A DNA stretch of 59,287 nucleotides, taken from positions 1 through 59,287 of the forward strand of contig CADCEE010000012.1 in assembly GCA_902800355.1 (NCBI GenBank), given 5' to 3'. This DNA is from an uncultured Erysipelotrichaceae bacterium (GTDB lineage Bacteria; Bacillota_I; Bacilli_A; RFN20; CAG-826). Shown here piece after piece: positions 1 through 8,709 of the stretch. The notes beneath the pieces are model-generated. The model saw only the letters and a list, made by a program, of their open reading frames with translations, was not told the origin of the DNA and did no database searches. Within the stretch, counting starts at the first letter, position 1. Each line of letters starts with the position of its first letter. The position numbers were made by a program, and so were the translations under genes.

Positions 1-110
1 GGAATAAAGAAAATATCGGCATCTAGTTGAGTAGATGCTTCTAGCGCCATATTTATATGGCCATTATGAATTGGATCAAAAGCACCACCAAAGAGGACGA
101 TATTTTTCAT
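1..110 (-). CDS. nadD: Nicotinate-nucleotide adenylyltransferase, N-terminal part (window edge)
   Basis: Only the first 36 codons lie in the window; the gene runs off the left edge. NadD adenylates nicotinate mononucleotide in NAD synthesis, in the cytoplasm. The visible start reads MKNIVLFGGAFDPIHNGHIN, which contains the nucleotidyltransferase signature GxFDPxHxGH that binds ATP. It sits 1 bp after yhbY on the same strand. The order yqeG-yqeH-yhbY-nadD is the conserved Firmicutes arrangement, which supports nadD over the related coaD. Confidence 0.9.
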   Translation of the reverse strand, partial: MKNIVLFGGAFDPIHNGHINMALEASTQLDADIFFI

Positions 111-111
111 T

Positions 112-405
112 TTATTTACAAAGCTTAATTTTTGGATTTTCTTTATTTTTACGGTATAAAACTATAACTCTTCCTACAACTTGTACGACTTCAGCATGTA
201 ATTTACTTGATAAATCAAGTGTTAATTCCATTACTGGGGTAGTAGCAGACTTTAAAACTTCAACTTTGATTAACTCACGAGCAGTCAAAGCTTTATCTAG
301 CATATCTAAAAGAGCGTTTGTGACTTCGCTTTTTCCGATTTGATATTTTGTCTTATCTTGGACAATTAATGCTCTTAATTGCTTTTTTTGAGGTTGAGTT
401 AACAT
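112..405 (-). CDS. yhbY: YhbY-family RNA-binding protein (CRM domain)
   Basis: A 97-residue protein made of one CRM domain, the usual length for this family. The family associates with pre-50S ribosomal particles. Visible hallmarks are the start MLTQPQKKQLRALI, the GxG-like loop YQIGKSEVT (about residues 21-29) and the C-terminal strand VVGRVIVLYRKN. It lies between yqeH (5 bp upstream) and nadD (1 bp downstream), as in Bacillus, where it is called yqeI. The aroE gene often found in this cluster is absent. Confidence 0.9.
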   Translation of the reverse strand: MLTQPQKKQLRALIVQDKTKYQIGKSEVTNALLDMLDKALTARELIKVEVLKSATTPVMELTLDLSSKLHAEVVQVVGRVIVLYRKNKENPKIKLCK

Positions 406-410
406 TCTAA

Positions 411-1547
411 TTACCTAATCTTGGATAAGGACTCTTTAACAGCGGCACCTTTTGGCAAAAGAATGCGGACAGTTTGGCCTTTTCCTTTAATAGAGAACCA
501 GCATAATCCTTCAACAGAAATATCATGTCTTAAATCATCTGACTCTAAATCATATTCAAAGATATCGTAGTCTCTGAAAGATGTATATCTTTCGGATACA
601 GGTTTTAAAGATTTCTTCTTTAAATTAGAAGCAAGGAAATCATCAATTTTATTGGAATCAATAACCTTGAATCCAACCTTCTCGCCTGCGAAGAAACGCA
701 CAGATGTGTGATGTCCGCGGATGATAGAGAAGGCAGCTAAGTTACCAACCACGATTGTGGATCCTGCGCCAATAAATTTTCTATTAAACGCCACTTCTTT
801 TTTCGGAGTGATTATTCTTTGAATACTCGCTTCTACACGTGAATACACAGATGTGTTATTGCTCAAGTCTGGTAATTCATAGAAGAATGAGGAGTTAGTT
901 AGAGGAATCTCTAATACGTTAGAGTTGGTTCCAGGATATAACTCAGATTTAATTTGCCATCTGGTGTTATTTTTATAGTCTTTTAACATTTTGTTAACAA
1001 ATGTTGTTTTACCACTATTGAGTTCACCGATTAAATAGACATCTCTACCTTTTCTTAATTCACCAAGTTTGGTGAGTTTTTCTTTAATGTCTAAAGAGTC
1101 TTCACTTCCAATTAAATCAATATTAATTGGGTTGATACCAACATCAGCAAATCTTTCATCAATATATCTGATGAGCATTTCATCAGTGGCTGCAGATGGC
1201 ATTAAGTCTCTTTTAGAGCCAATAACAACGATGTCTAATTTCTTCACGCGCTTAACCACGTCTGGATTTAATGTACCATTAAATGTAAATAAATCCACCA
1301 TCCACACGATTAAGGAGTCGGTTGCAACAGCATCTTTGAGGATTTTTAAAATATCCTTATCAGTTTCATGATCAAGGGAACTACTATTGAGGGCAAGCAT
1401 CTTTTCGTAACATGAATTACAATATGGAATTCTTGGAACTCCACTTTCAATAACGGCTTTAGAAATAAAGCCTGGTTTACTTTTAGATTCTGTTTGGAGA
1501 ATTGCTCCACAACTTTGACATCTAATTACTCTTCTTGCATTTGCCAT
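411..1547 (-). CDS. yqeH: Ribosome biogenesis GTPase YqeH
   Basis: Circularly permuted GTPase needed for 30S subunit assembly. An N-terminal zinc finger is visible as CQSCG (about residue 10) paired with CNSC (about residue 43). The G4-type motif SKRDL (about residue 112) precedes the Walker A GELNSGKTTFVNKM (about residues 173-186), the permuted order that defines this family. A C-terminal domain of about 150 residues follows. At 378 residues it is full length. It begins 1 bp after the yqeG stop, so the two are probably translationally coupled. Confidence 0.93.
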   Translation of the reverse strand: MANARRVIRCQSCGAILQTESKSKPGFISKAVIESGVPRIPYCNSCYEKMLALNSSSLDHETDKDILKILKDAVATDSLIVWMVDLFTFNGTLNPDVVKRVKKLDIVVIGSKRDLMPSAATDEMLIRYIDERFADVGINPINIDLIGSEDSLDIKEKLTKLGELRKGRDVYLIGELNSGKTTFVNKMLKDYKNNTRWQIKSELYPGTNSNVLEIPLTNSSFFYELPDLSNNTSVYSRVEASIQRIITPKKEVAFNRKFIGAGSTIVVGNLAAFSIIRGHHTSVRFFAGEKVGFKVIDSNKIDDFLASNLKKKSLKPVSERYTSFRDYDIFEYDLESDDLRHDISVEGLCWFSIKGKGQTVRILLPKGAAVKESLSKIR

Positions 1548-1548
1548 A

Positions 1549-2073
1549 CTACATGTTCCTCCAATCTTTTAGATTGCCTCTTTTACGATGATATCTTCTA
1601 ATAGGTCTGTCCATCAATCTATTGATGTGTGTTGTCCATTGGTCTTCCTTAACTAGCTTTTCTGTTAAAACCACTCGGATTTTAGTCTTTCTAGCTGCTA
1701 GGACGTCAGTCATCATTTGATCACCAACCAGCATGACTTCGTCATTAGTTCTACCACGCCTTGCAATTTCTTGCTTAATCCTTTTCGCGCCTGGTTTACG
1801 AGCGCTTGCTAAGAATTCTATACCTGCCTTACTAGCGAATCCGCACACACGATGCGGCTTGTTATTCGAAATAATAACAGGTTCGATACCAATAGATTTC
1901 AACTTATTAATATAATTAATAGTTCTTTCTTTTGGCTCTCTAGCTTTATAACTGTCTAACGTATTATCCAAATCCACAAATAACGTTTTCACGCCATTTC
2001 TTTTAAAAAAATCAGGATCAATTTCGTAAATTGATTGAGCATGAGCGAATGGAATAAACTTTTTAAACATCAT
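1549..2073 (-). CDS. yqeG: YqeG family HAD phosphatase
   Basis: Small HAD-superfamily (subclass IIIA) phosphatase; the physiological substrate is not established. The nucleophile motif DLDNTL is near residue 33, the second motif VIISNN follows, and VGDQMMTD supplies the acidic motif IV. I start at the ATG at 2073 (or 2070), giving MMFKKFIPFAHAQ, because family members begin this way and AAGG lies just upstream. The reading frame stays open 21 codons further, but that stretch is Phe/Tyr-rich and unlike the family. First gene of the yqeG-yqeH-yhbY-nadD operon. Confidence 0.85.
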   Translation of the reverse strand: MMFKKFIPFAHAQSIYEIDPDFFKRNGVKTLFVDLDNTLDSYKAREPKERTINYINKLKSIGIEPVIISNNKPHRVCGFASKAGIEFLASARKPGAKRIKQEIARRGRTNDEVMLVGDQMMTDVLAARKTKIRVVLTEKLVKEDQWTTHINRLMDRPIRRYHRKRGNLKDWRNM

Positions 2074-2150
2074 AAACCTTACAAATAGTTTATACGAAAA
2101 AGTCTTATAAAAATAGACTTTTATAAAAAATCGCACAATTTATTTCTTTC

Positions 2151-2192
2151 TTAAAGAAAAAAGTAGCTAATTATATATACTAATTAACTACT
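2151..2192 (-). terminator. Rho-independent terminator after parC
   Basis: On the minus strand AGTAGTTAATTA pairs with TAATTAGCTACT (12 bp, one G-U) around a 7-nt loop at 2174-2180. It is followed by a T run from about 2161 downward. It lies about 40 nt past the parC stop and separates the topoisomerase IV genes from the yqeG operon. Confidence 0.75.
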
Positions 2193-2233
2193 AATTTCTA
2201 ACTATTTTTTGATACTATATAACTATGTTATAT

Positions 2234-4846
2234 TTAATCTAAATCATCGAATATTGAGATCTGTTCGAAGTTGGTTTCTTCCTTTTCTGGCTTACTTTCT
2301 TCAGTTTCACTAACCTCAGATTCAATCTCGCTATTTTCTTCTTCTTTAGCTTCCTTAACGGCGACTGGATGAGAAACTATATCTTTATTCACAGTCACTA
2401 CTTCAGAGTCAAATACAAAGGCAATATGTTGTTTAGCGGTAATCTCATCGATGTTCTTTTTCGCGTATTGCGCTTCTGTATTTCTTAGCTCATCAATAGT
2501 GATTATCTTATTTGTTCTATCATTTAAATATAAATTTATATTTAAACTTTCATCTCTCTTGGCTTTAAATACGCTGACAACACTATGTGGATCACCTTTA
2601 AAGGACTGTAAGATTGATTGGACTTTACCTAATCTATTTGTTTTAAAGAATTTAGAGATGTCTGTAACGCGCATGTGTCCTTTATTAGTAAATAATATAA
2701 TTTTAGACTTTTCATCCTTCTCAAAGGCTAATAAACCCACTAATTGATTATTTCCTAACCCAGAGATAGATTTCACGCCGCCCGCTTTATTTCCTAAGAT
2801 AGTTAATTCATTCTCGTTAAAGAAGGAACAATTACCGTTATTAGTTATAACTAATAAATCACTATCTCCAGACACTAATTGGATACCGGCAATAGAGTCG
2901 TTTTGTAATAACTTCATATATTTAGCAGGACGTGAACGTTTAACAACTTCAATACTAGAAAGAGCCATACGTTTGATTTGACCAAATTTAGTTAAGATAA
3001 CTAAATATAGGTCATTTCTTAATTCACTAATGGCCATAGTCTTGATGATTTTCTCACCACTAGCTAGAGTTGTGAATTCATTAATATGAGTTCCTTCATC
3101 CTTCCATTTTGTGTCAGTTAATGAGTGTACTGGAATAGATGCATAGTTACCTTGATTTGTAAAACAAATCAGATAATCGGTTGTTAAGGCTTTGCCACTA
3201 CCAACAAGCATATCTCCATCTTTTAATCCTGGAAGTTCTCCATTACTACTAGAGAAGCTTCTGATTGAACTACGTTTTAAATAGCCATCATAGCTAACTG
3301 CAACCATAACTTCTTCTTTAGCAATAAGGTCACGTTTATCGATTTCTTTGGTCTCGCCTTTTTCAATAATTTGTGTTCTTCTATCGTCTCCATATTTATC
3401 AGAAAGATTTTTTAAATCTTTAACGATTACTCTATTGAGTTTACTTGGATCTTCTAGAATTTCTTTTAATCTCGCGATGTCTTTTTCTAAATCAGCCTTT
3501 TCTTTTTCTAAAATTAGTTCGTCAGTATGACTTAACTTATATAAAGGCATAGTCACAATTGCTTCGGTTTGTTCATTAGATAATTCAAAGCGTTTCATTA
3601 AGTTAACTTTAGAATCATTCTTATCTTTACTCTTACGGATAATATCCACAACTTCGTTAATATTTAGCGAAGCTAAAATGAGTCCGTTAACGATATGTAA
3701 ACGACTAGAATATTTATCTAAATCGAATTGGCTTTTTCTAGTAACAACATCAACTTGGTGAGCAATATAGGCATCAATATAATCAAGTAATGATAAAGTT
3801 TTTGGTCTACCATCAACAATCGCTACCATATTAGCGGTATAACCGGTTTGTAAGTTAGTTTTCTTCATTAAATATTGAAGAATGAGATCAACTTTTGCGC
3901 TCTTTTTAACATCAACTGCGATTCTAATTCCTTTATAATCAGATTCATCTCTAACTTCAATAATGCCATCAATGGCCTTTGAGTGCCTAATTTTGTCTAT
4001 TTCATAGACAAGCTGAATTTTCACCACTTTATAAGGCACTTCAGTGATAATAATTTGATTAATATCCTTTTTCTCAACAATTTCTGCTTTACCAGCAATT
4101 TCAATTCTTCCGCGACCTGTTAAATACATTTGTTGTAGTCCTGGAGAATCATAAATAAAACCACCAGTTGGGAAATCTGGTCCTTTTACAAATTGCATTA
4201 AATCTTCTACGGTTGCATTTTTATGATTAATGCGATAAATAGTTGCATCAATCATTTCTCTTAAGTTATGAGGTGGGATTTCAGTTGCTAAAGCAACTGC
4301 AATACCTTCAGTGCCGTTTACAAATAGATTTGGGAATCTAGAAGGAAGGACAGTTGGTTCTAACTCGGTATCATCAAAGTTAAATTGCATATCCACTGTT
4401 TTCTTCTCAATATCAGAGATTAATTCATTGGATAATTCGCTTAATCTAGATTCAGTATAACGATACGCTGCAGGAGAATCTCCGTCGATAGAACCATTAT
4501 TACCTTGGAAGTCAATTAATGGATATCTAACTTTCCAGTCTTGGCTCATTCTTGCTAAAGCTTCATAAATTGAGGTGTCGCCATGTGGATGATAAGTACC
4601 CATAACTGCACCAACTGTATGAGCACATTTTTTGGTTGGTTTATTAAAAGTGTTTCCACTTTTATACATAGAGAAAATGATTCTTCTTTGAACAGGTTTT
4701 AATCCGTCTCTAACATCAGGAATAGCACGATCTTGAATAACATATTTTGCATAGGTGGCATATCGATCCCCCATGACATCTTCAAGGGGCTCAACAGAAA
4801 TATTCTCGACGATTTTTTCTTCGATTAATTCAGGTTTTTTCGCCAT
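2234..4846 (-). CDS. parC: DNA topoisomerase IV subunit A
   Basis: Breaks and rejoins DNA to decatenate daughter chromosomes, together with ParE. The catalytic tyrosine is Y130 in AAYRYTE. The upstream text IDFQGNNGSIDGDSP is ParC-like; GyrA usually reads GHGNFGSVDGD. The quinolone region reads HPHGDTSIYEA, with Thr91 where most ParC proteins have Ser. A C-terminal beta-pinwheel follows residue 500, then a strongly acidic tail (about residues 820-870). At 870 residues it is slightly long because of that tail. It begins 1 bp after parE. A gyrA assignment is possible but less likely. Confidence 0.9.
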   Translation of the reverse strand: MAKKPELIEEKIVENISVEPLEDVMGDRYATYAKYVIQDRAIPDVRDGLKPVQRRIIFSMYKSGNTFNKPTKKCAHTVGAVMGTYHPHGDTSIYEALARMSQDWKVRYPLIDFQGNNGSIDGDSPAAYRYTESRLSELSNELISDIEKKTVDMQFNFDDTELEPTVLPSRFPNLFVNGTEGIAVALATEIPPHNLREMIDATIYRINHKNATVEDLMQFVKGPDFPTGGFIYDSPGLQQMYLTGRGRIEIAGKAEIVEKKDINQIIITEVPYKVVKIQLVYEIDKIRHSKAIDGIIEVRDESDYKGIRIAVDVKKSAKVDLILQYLMKKTNLQTGYTANMVAIVDGRPKTLSLLDYIDAYIAHQVDVVTRKSQFDLDKYSSRLHIVNGLILASLNINEVVDIIRKSKDKNDSKVNLMKRFELSNEQTEAIVTMPLYKLSHTDELILEKEKADLEKDIARLKEILEDPSKLNRVIVKDLKNLSDKYGDDRRTQIIEKGETKEIDKRDLIAKEEVMVAVSYDGYLKRSSIRSFSSSNGELPGLKDGDMLVGSGKALTTDYLICFTNQGNYASIPVHSLTDTKWKDEGTHINEFTTLASGEKIIKTMAISELRNDLYLVILTKFGQIKRMALSSIEVVKRSRPAKYMKLLQNDSIAGIQLVSGDSDLLVITNNGNCSFFNENELTILGNKAGGVKSISGLGNNQLVGLLAFEKDEKSKIILFTNKGHMRVTDISKFFKTNRLGKVQSILQSFKGDPHSVVSVFKAKRDESLNINLYLNDRTNKIITIDELRNTEAQYAKKNIDEITAKQHIAFVFDSEVVTVNKDIVSHPVAVKEAKEEENSEIESEVSETEESKPEKEETNFEQISIFDDLD

Positions 4847-4847
4847 A

Positions 4848-6788
4848 TTATTTTGCCTCCTTTAAGAATGTATCAACGTTAGTGAAATCAACGTTTTCTT
4901 CAACCCATTTTCTTCTAAGTGAGGCATCTTTTCCCATCAAAACGTTAACACGTTTTTCCACTAAGAATGGGTCGTTAATATCGACTTGAATTAATAGTCT
5001 AGTTTTTGGATCCATAGTTGTTTCTTTTAACTGAATTGCATCCATTTCACCAAGACCTTTATATCTGGTAATTTTAGCTTGAGCTCCACCACCAACTTTC
5101 TTTTTAGCGGCTTCAAGTCCAGCATCATCCCAAGCATATTCTTGGATGATTTTTTTGTTATCTTCACGAGCCACTCTATATAAAGGTGGAACAGCAATAT
5201 AGACGTGTCCAGTAGTAATAAGAGTTCTCATATAGTGGTAGAAGAAAGTGAGTAAAAGTGTTTGAATATGAGCGCCATCAGTATCAGCATCGGTCATGAT
5301 GATGATTTTGCCATATCTTATATCGTTAATATCAAAAGTTTGACCAAATCCTGCACCAATGGTGTTGATAATGGTCGCAATTTCTTCATTATGGACCAAT
5401 TTATCTAAAGCAATAGAGTCAGTATTAAGTGGTTTACCACGAAGTGGTAAGATTGCTTGATGTAAACGATCTCTTCCCTTTTTAGCGGTACCACCAGCGG
5501 AATCACCTTCAACGATGAAAAGCTCATTTTTCATATATTCTTTAGATTGAGCAGGTGTTAGTTTATCCGAAAGAATGACTTCTTGTTTGGCTTTTTTACT
5601 ACTACGAGCTTCATCTTTTGCTTTTCTAGCGGCAATTCGAGCTTGTTGACTATCAATGCACTTTTTAATAATGCGCATTGCGTTTTCTTTATTTTCAGTA
5701 AGATAATAAGTAAACTTATTATAAATTAAACTCGACACCACAGGAGCAGCGGCAGGAGTACCTAATTTACCTTTTGTTTGGCCTTCAAATTCCAATAATT
5801 CTTCTGGGATTTTTAAAGAGATAATCGCCGTTAAACCTTCTCTAATATCGCTACCTTCAAGTTTCTTTCCTTTAAGTAATCCTTGCGCTTCGGCAAAGTC
5901 ATTAACTGCTCGAGTAATTCCAGTTCTGAAACCAGATTCATGAGTACCACCATCACCAGTTTTGACATTGTTAACATAGGAATAGATAGTTTCGTTGTAG
6001 TCTTCACAGCAATATTGAAGAGCGATTTCAGTTTCAATTTGAGTTGAGGCATCAACTTCTGTAAATTCCACTACTGGAATGATTTCTTTTTTCTCTTCGT
6101 TAAGAACATTGACATATTCTACTAAACCATTTTGATAGAAGAATTCTTGCTTCTCATTAATCCTTTCATCAATAATGATGAAACGTACACCTTTCATTAA
6201 GAAAGCTGACTCTCTTAAGTGACTGGAAATTGTGTCATATTTAAAATCCACGGTTGAGAAAATAAGTGGATCTGGTTTGAATCTTACTAATGTTCCGTGT
6301 TTGTTAGTTTTGCCAATAACTTCAAGTGGAGTAACTAAATGTCCGCCTTTTTCAAAGCGTAAATGGTTAACTTCACCGTTTTGAAAAACGGTGACATCAC
6401 ACCATTCGCTGAGTGCGTTAGTTACTGAAGCTCCGACTCCATGAAGTCCACCAGCGCTTTTATAAACTGCGGAATTAAACTTTCCTCCAGCATGTAATTC
6501 GGTAAAAACAATCTCTACACCAGGTCTTCCAGTTTCTTTATTAATGCCAACTGGAATACCACGTCCTTCATCTAAAACAGAACAACTTCCGTCTTTATGC
6601 AAGGTGACTGTAATGTTTTTTCCATATCCACTTAACGCCTCATCAACAGCGTTATCGACGACTTCCCAAACAAGGTGATGAAGACCACTTGCGTTAGAAC
6701 TTCCGATGTACATTGCTGGTCTTTTTCTAACACCCTCGAGGCCTTGTAAAATCTGAATATCATTAGCGGTATATTGTCTCTCTGCCAT
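4848..6788 (-). CDS. parE: DNA topoisomerase IV subunit B
   Basis: ATPase subunit of topoisomerase IV. The GHKL ATP-binding motifs are visible as EVVDNAVDEAL (about residues 42-52), DEGRGIPVG and GGLHGVGASVTNAL. The TOPRIM metal-binding motifs are FIVEGDSAGG (about residue 425) and MTDADTDGAHI (about residue 498). The 646-residue length and the immediately following ParC-type subunit favour ParE over GyrB. Transcribed toward parC, with its promoter in the short region shared with plsY. Confidence 0.9.
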   Translation of the reverse strand: MAERQYTANDIQILQGLEGVRKRPAMYIGSSNASGLHHLVWEVVDNAVDEALSGYGKNITVTLHKDGSCSVLDEGRGIPVGINKETGRPGVEIVFTELHAGGKFNSAVYKSAGGLHGVGASVTNALSEWCDVTVFQNGEVNHLRFEKGGHLVTPLEVIGKTNKHGTLVRFKPDPLIFSTVDFKYDTISSHLRESAFLMKGVRFIIIDERINEKQEFFYQNGLVEYVNVLNEEKKEIIPVVEFTEVDASTQIETEIALQYCCEDYNETIYSYVNNVKTGDGGTHESGFRTGITRAVNDFAEAQGLLKGKKLEGSDIREGLTAIISLKIPEELLEFEGQTKGKLGTPAAAPVVSSLIYNKFTYYLTENKENAMRIIKKCIDSQQARIAARKAKDEARSSKKAKQEVILSDKLTPAQSKEYMKNELFIVEGDSAGGTAKKGRDRLHQAILPLRGKPLNTDSIALDKLVHNEEIATIINTIGAGFGQTFDINDIRYGKIIIMTDADTDGAHIQTLLLTFFYHYMRTLITTGHVYIAVPPLYRVAREDNKKIIQEYAWDDAGLEAAKKKVGGGAQAKITRYKGLGEMDAIQLKETTMDPKTRLLIQVDINDPFLVEKRVNVLMGKDASLRRKWVEENVDFTNVDTFLKEAK

Positions 6789-6812
6789 GCTATATCTCTC
6801 TTTTCGCCGTTT

Positions 6813-6818
6813 ATTATA
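6813..6818 (-). promoter_or_regulatory. Likely -10 element for parE-parC
   Basis: A perfect TATAAT on the minus strand lies about 25 nt before the parE start. The best -35 at 17 bp spacing, TTAATT, is poor. The plsY promoter faces the other way in the same 85 bp. Confidence 0.45.
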
Positions 6819-6829
6819 AACGGAAAATG

Positions 6830-6857
6830 TTGCAAAATTAAAGTTATTTAGTAAAAT
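6830..6857 (+). promoter_or_regulatory. Predicted sigma-A promoter for plsY
   Basis: TTGCAA at 6830-6835 and TAAAAT at 6852-6857 are separated by 16 bp and point at plsY, whose start codon is 17 nt past the -10. A GAGGG ribosome binding site lies between. Confidence 0.6.
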
Positions 6858-6873
6858 AGAACGAGGGCAAAAA

Positions 6874-7641
6874 ATGGATATTATTTTATATAATATATTG
6901 GTAGCAATTTTATTGATAATTATCGGCTATGTGTTTGGTTCTATACCAAACGGAATATGGATTGGTAAGTTATTTTTCCATAAAGATCCACGTGATTTTG
7001 GCTCTGGAAATTCAGGCGGAACTAACGTCGGAAGAGTTTTTGGAAAGAAAATTGGTGTTCTTTGTATCGTTTTAGATTGTTTAAAAGTTATCGCTCCATT
7101 TATTATCTCTTGGGCAATTTTAACCAATGTGCCTATGTATCATGGTTTGCCACTAATTCCAAGTGTGTCTGCCAAGATAAATAATCCGGATACATCAGCA
7201 TATTTAGTTCAATGGCCAGCTTATTATATGGTTATGGTTGGATGTACATTTGGACATTGCTGGCCAATCTTTGCCGGATTTAAAGGAGGTAAAAATGTTT
7301 CCTCCTTTATTGGATTTGGCTTTGTTTCTTCTTGGTTGTTCGGAGTTATCCCAGCTTGTTTGTTCTTAGTTATCCTTAAATGGAAGAAAATGGTTTCCCT
7401 TGCTAGTATATCCATAAGTTGGATTGCCACAGCACTAACATGGATTTGGACAATTTTAATGTTAACAGGAGCCATACCATTTGCCTATAGCTGGGTTCCA
7501 GGATATTACACAATGATGGAATTTGGTTATGTGCACTCAATTGTCGTTACTTTTGCTGCTTCGATTTTAACCTTTAGACATCACGCTAATATCAAACGTA
7601 TTAGAGAAGGCACAGAAAGAAAAATTACTTGGATGAAATAA
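6874..7641 (+). CDS. plsY: Acyl-phosphate:glycerol-3-phosphate acyltransferase
   Basis: Membrane enzyme making lysophosphatidate from acyl-phosphate and glycerol-3-phosphate, the first acylation of phospholipid synthesis. Family motifs are visible: GSIPNGIWIGK (about residues 22-32), DPRDFGSGNSGGTNVGRVFG (about 38-57) and the glycine-rich FKGGKNVSSFIGF (about 136-148). Several hydrophobic helices span the protein. At 255 residues it exceeds the roughly 200 of Bacillus PlsY because of longer loops and a basic C-terminal tail. Single-gene unit with its own promoter and terminator. Confidence 0.93.
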   Translation: MDIILYNILVAILLIIIGYVFGSIPNGIWIGKLFFHKDPRDFGSGNSGGTNVGRVFGKKIGVLCIVLDCLKVIAPFIISWAILTNVPMYHGLPLIPSVSAKINNPDTSAYLVQWPAYYMVMVGCTFGHCWPIFAGFKGGKNVSSFIGFGFVSSWLFGVIPACLFLVILKWKKMVSLASISISWIATALTWIWTILMLTGAIPFAYSWVPGYYTMMEFGYVHSIVVTFAASILTFRHHANIKRIREGTERKITWMK

Positions 7642-7698
7642 TCCTATAGTAATTAATTAGTACATTATTAGTATATTTAACATATTGTGAATTCAATT

Positions 7699-7727
7699 AT
7701 CCACATTGCACGAAAATGTGGATTTTT
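7699..7727 (+). terminator. Terminator after plsY
   Basis: A perfect 9-bp stem, ATCCACATT (7699-7707) with AATGTGGAT (7715-7723), has a 7-nt loop and a T-rich tail. It lies about 60 nt past the plsY stop. Bases 7728-7814, between this and the next hairpin, hold only a short inverted repeat around 7738-7753 and no gene. Confidence 0.8.
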
Positions 7728-7814
7728 ATTTGATTACATCAAATCGTTTTGATTGACTTTAACGTCTATTTTAAGACACTTTAGTCTCCATCACGATTCT
7801 GATTCGATGAACAA

Positions 7815-7850
7815 CAAAAAACGCCGCAAATTCGATTTACGACGTTATTT
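7815..7850. terminator. Bidirectional terminator between plsY and the YneF-like gene
   Basis: AACGCCGCAAAT (7820-7831) faces ATTTACGACGTT (7835-7846) across a 3-nt loop. On the minus strand the stem is complete with two G-U pairs and runs into a T6 tract, so it mainly ends the efp-side transcripts. T-rich sequence also follows on the plus strand. Confidence 0.75.
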
Positions 7851-7871
7851 TTATTAACCTATATGGTTTAA

Positions 7872-8090
7872 TTATTTTTGTTGTCTTCTAACAGCAGCCA
7901 TTGTACGTTGAATGTCAGCTTCGCTTGGCTTTCTTCCAACGCTTTGGTATAAGGCTCTAATCATTCCTTCGTTGATTGGAGGATTCTTTTCGAGTTGTCT
8001 CTTGAAGAACCATCTAGCAAGGAAGAATCCAGCGACAAGAGCGCCAATAACAGCAGCAACTAGTAATCCAACCCATCCACCTGTTGACAT
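7872..8090 (-). CDS. UPF0154 (YneF-like) small membrane protein
   Basis: A 72-residue protein with one N-terminal transmembrane helix (about residues 5-27, GWVGLLVAAVIGALVAGFFL) and a basic cytoplasmic tail. The tail carries the family text NPPINEGMIRALYQSVGRKPSE. The function of this conserved Firmicutes family is unknown. It follows efp by 13 bp and ends just before a strong terminator, so it is the last gene of that transcript. Confidence 0.85.
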   Translation of the reverse strand: MSTGGWVGLLVAAVIGALVAGFFLARWFFKRQLEKNPPINEGMIRALYQSVGRKPSEADIQRTMAAVRRQQK

Positions 8091-8103
8091 ATTAGCCTCC
8101 TAA

Positions 8104-8661
8104 CTACGCTCTTCCGTCGTAATCACCATTATCGGTTCTGACTAAGACGACTTCGCCTTCTTCAATAAATAATGGGACACGGACTTTTAGTCCGGTTTCT
8201 AATTCTGCATCTTTCATTGCTTTATTAACTGTATCGCCTCTAATAGCTGGTTCACAGTGTGTAATCTTTAAAGCAACTTTAGCAGGTAAGTTGATACCAA
8301 GGACTTCTCCTTCATAACTGGTAATTTCAACTGTTTCTTCGCCCTTTAAGAATTGAATTTCCCATTTTAATCTATCTTTAGAGATTTCAATTTGATCATA
8401 GGTTTCTTGATCCATGAAGCAAAGGGCATCACCAGTATCATAAAGATACTGCATTTGTCTTTTTTCTAATCTGATAGTTTCGATTCCGTATCCACTATTA
8501 CGGGCCATTTCTGTCACAGCGCCTGTACGGAGGTTCTTAACTTTGACTTTCGCAACCATCTTTCTCATTGCGGTTTTGTTCAATAAGATATCTTGAACTT
8601 GGTAAATATTACCTTCTTCAATGAAATAGTTGCCAGGTCTTAATTCAGTAACGTTAACCAT
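8104..8661 (-). CDS. efp: Elongation factor P, mycoplasma-type loop
   Basis: Relieves ribosome stalling at polyproline. All three beta-barrel domains are present in 185 residues: KOW-like N-terminus to about 65, then the S1/OB-like domains ending CEPAIRGDTVNKAMKDAELETG. The apical loop that usually reads VKPGKGxAF with a modified lysine is instead LLNKTAMRKMV (residues 26-36). Lys29 or Lys34 could occupy the tip. I recall the same NKTAMR loop in Mycoplasma EF-P, which supports a Mollicutes-related host. No modification gene is seen nearby. Confidence 0.93.
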   Translation of the reverse strand: MVNVTELRPGNYFIEEGNIYQVQDILLNKTAMRKMVAKVKVKNLRTGAVTEMARNSGYGIETIRLEKRQMQYLYDTGDALCFMDQETYDQIEISKDRLKWEIQFLKGEETVEITSYEGEVLGINLPAKVALKITHCEPAIRGDTVNKAMKDAELETGLKVRVPLFIEEGEVVLVRTDNGDYDGRA

Positions 8662-8690
8662 AATTTTAAACCTTCTTTCTTTAAATACCG

Positions 8691-8705
8691 TTGGTATTAT
8701 ACCAA
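8691..8705. promoter_or_regulatory. Inverted repeat over the likely efp -10 element
   Basis: TTGGTAT and ATACCAA form a perfect 7-bp inverted repeat around one base. On the minus strand it contains TATAAT, placed about 35 nt before the efp start, so it is both a likely -10 box and a possible operator. The -35 (TTTTTA at 17 bp) is weak. Confidence 0.4.
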
Positions 8706-8709
8706 ACTA

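Noticed and set aside
4500-4620. Thr91 in the ParC quinolone region as a resistance mutation
   Set aside because: Ser to Thr is conservative and may be the natural residue of this lineage; sequence alone cannot show resistance.
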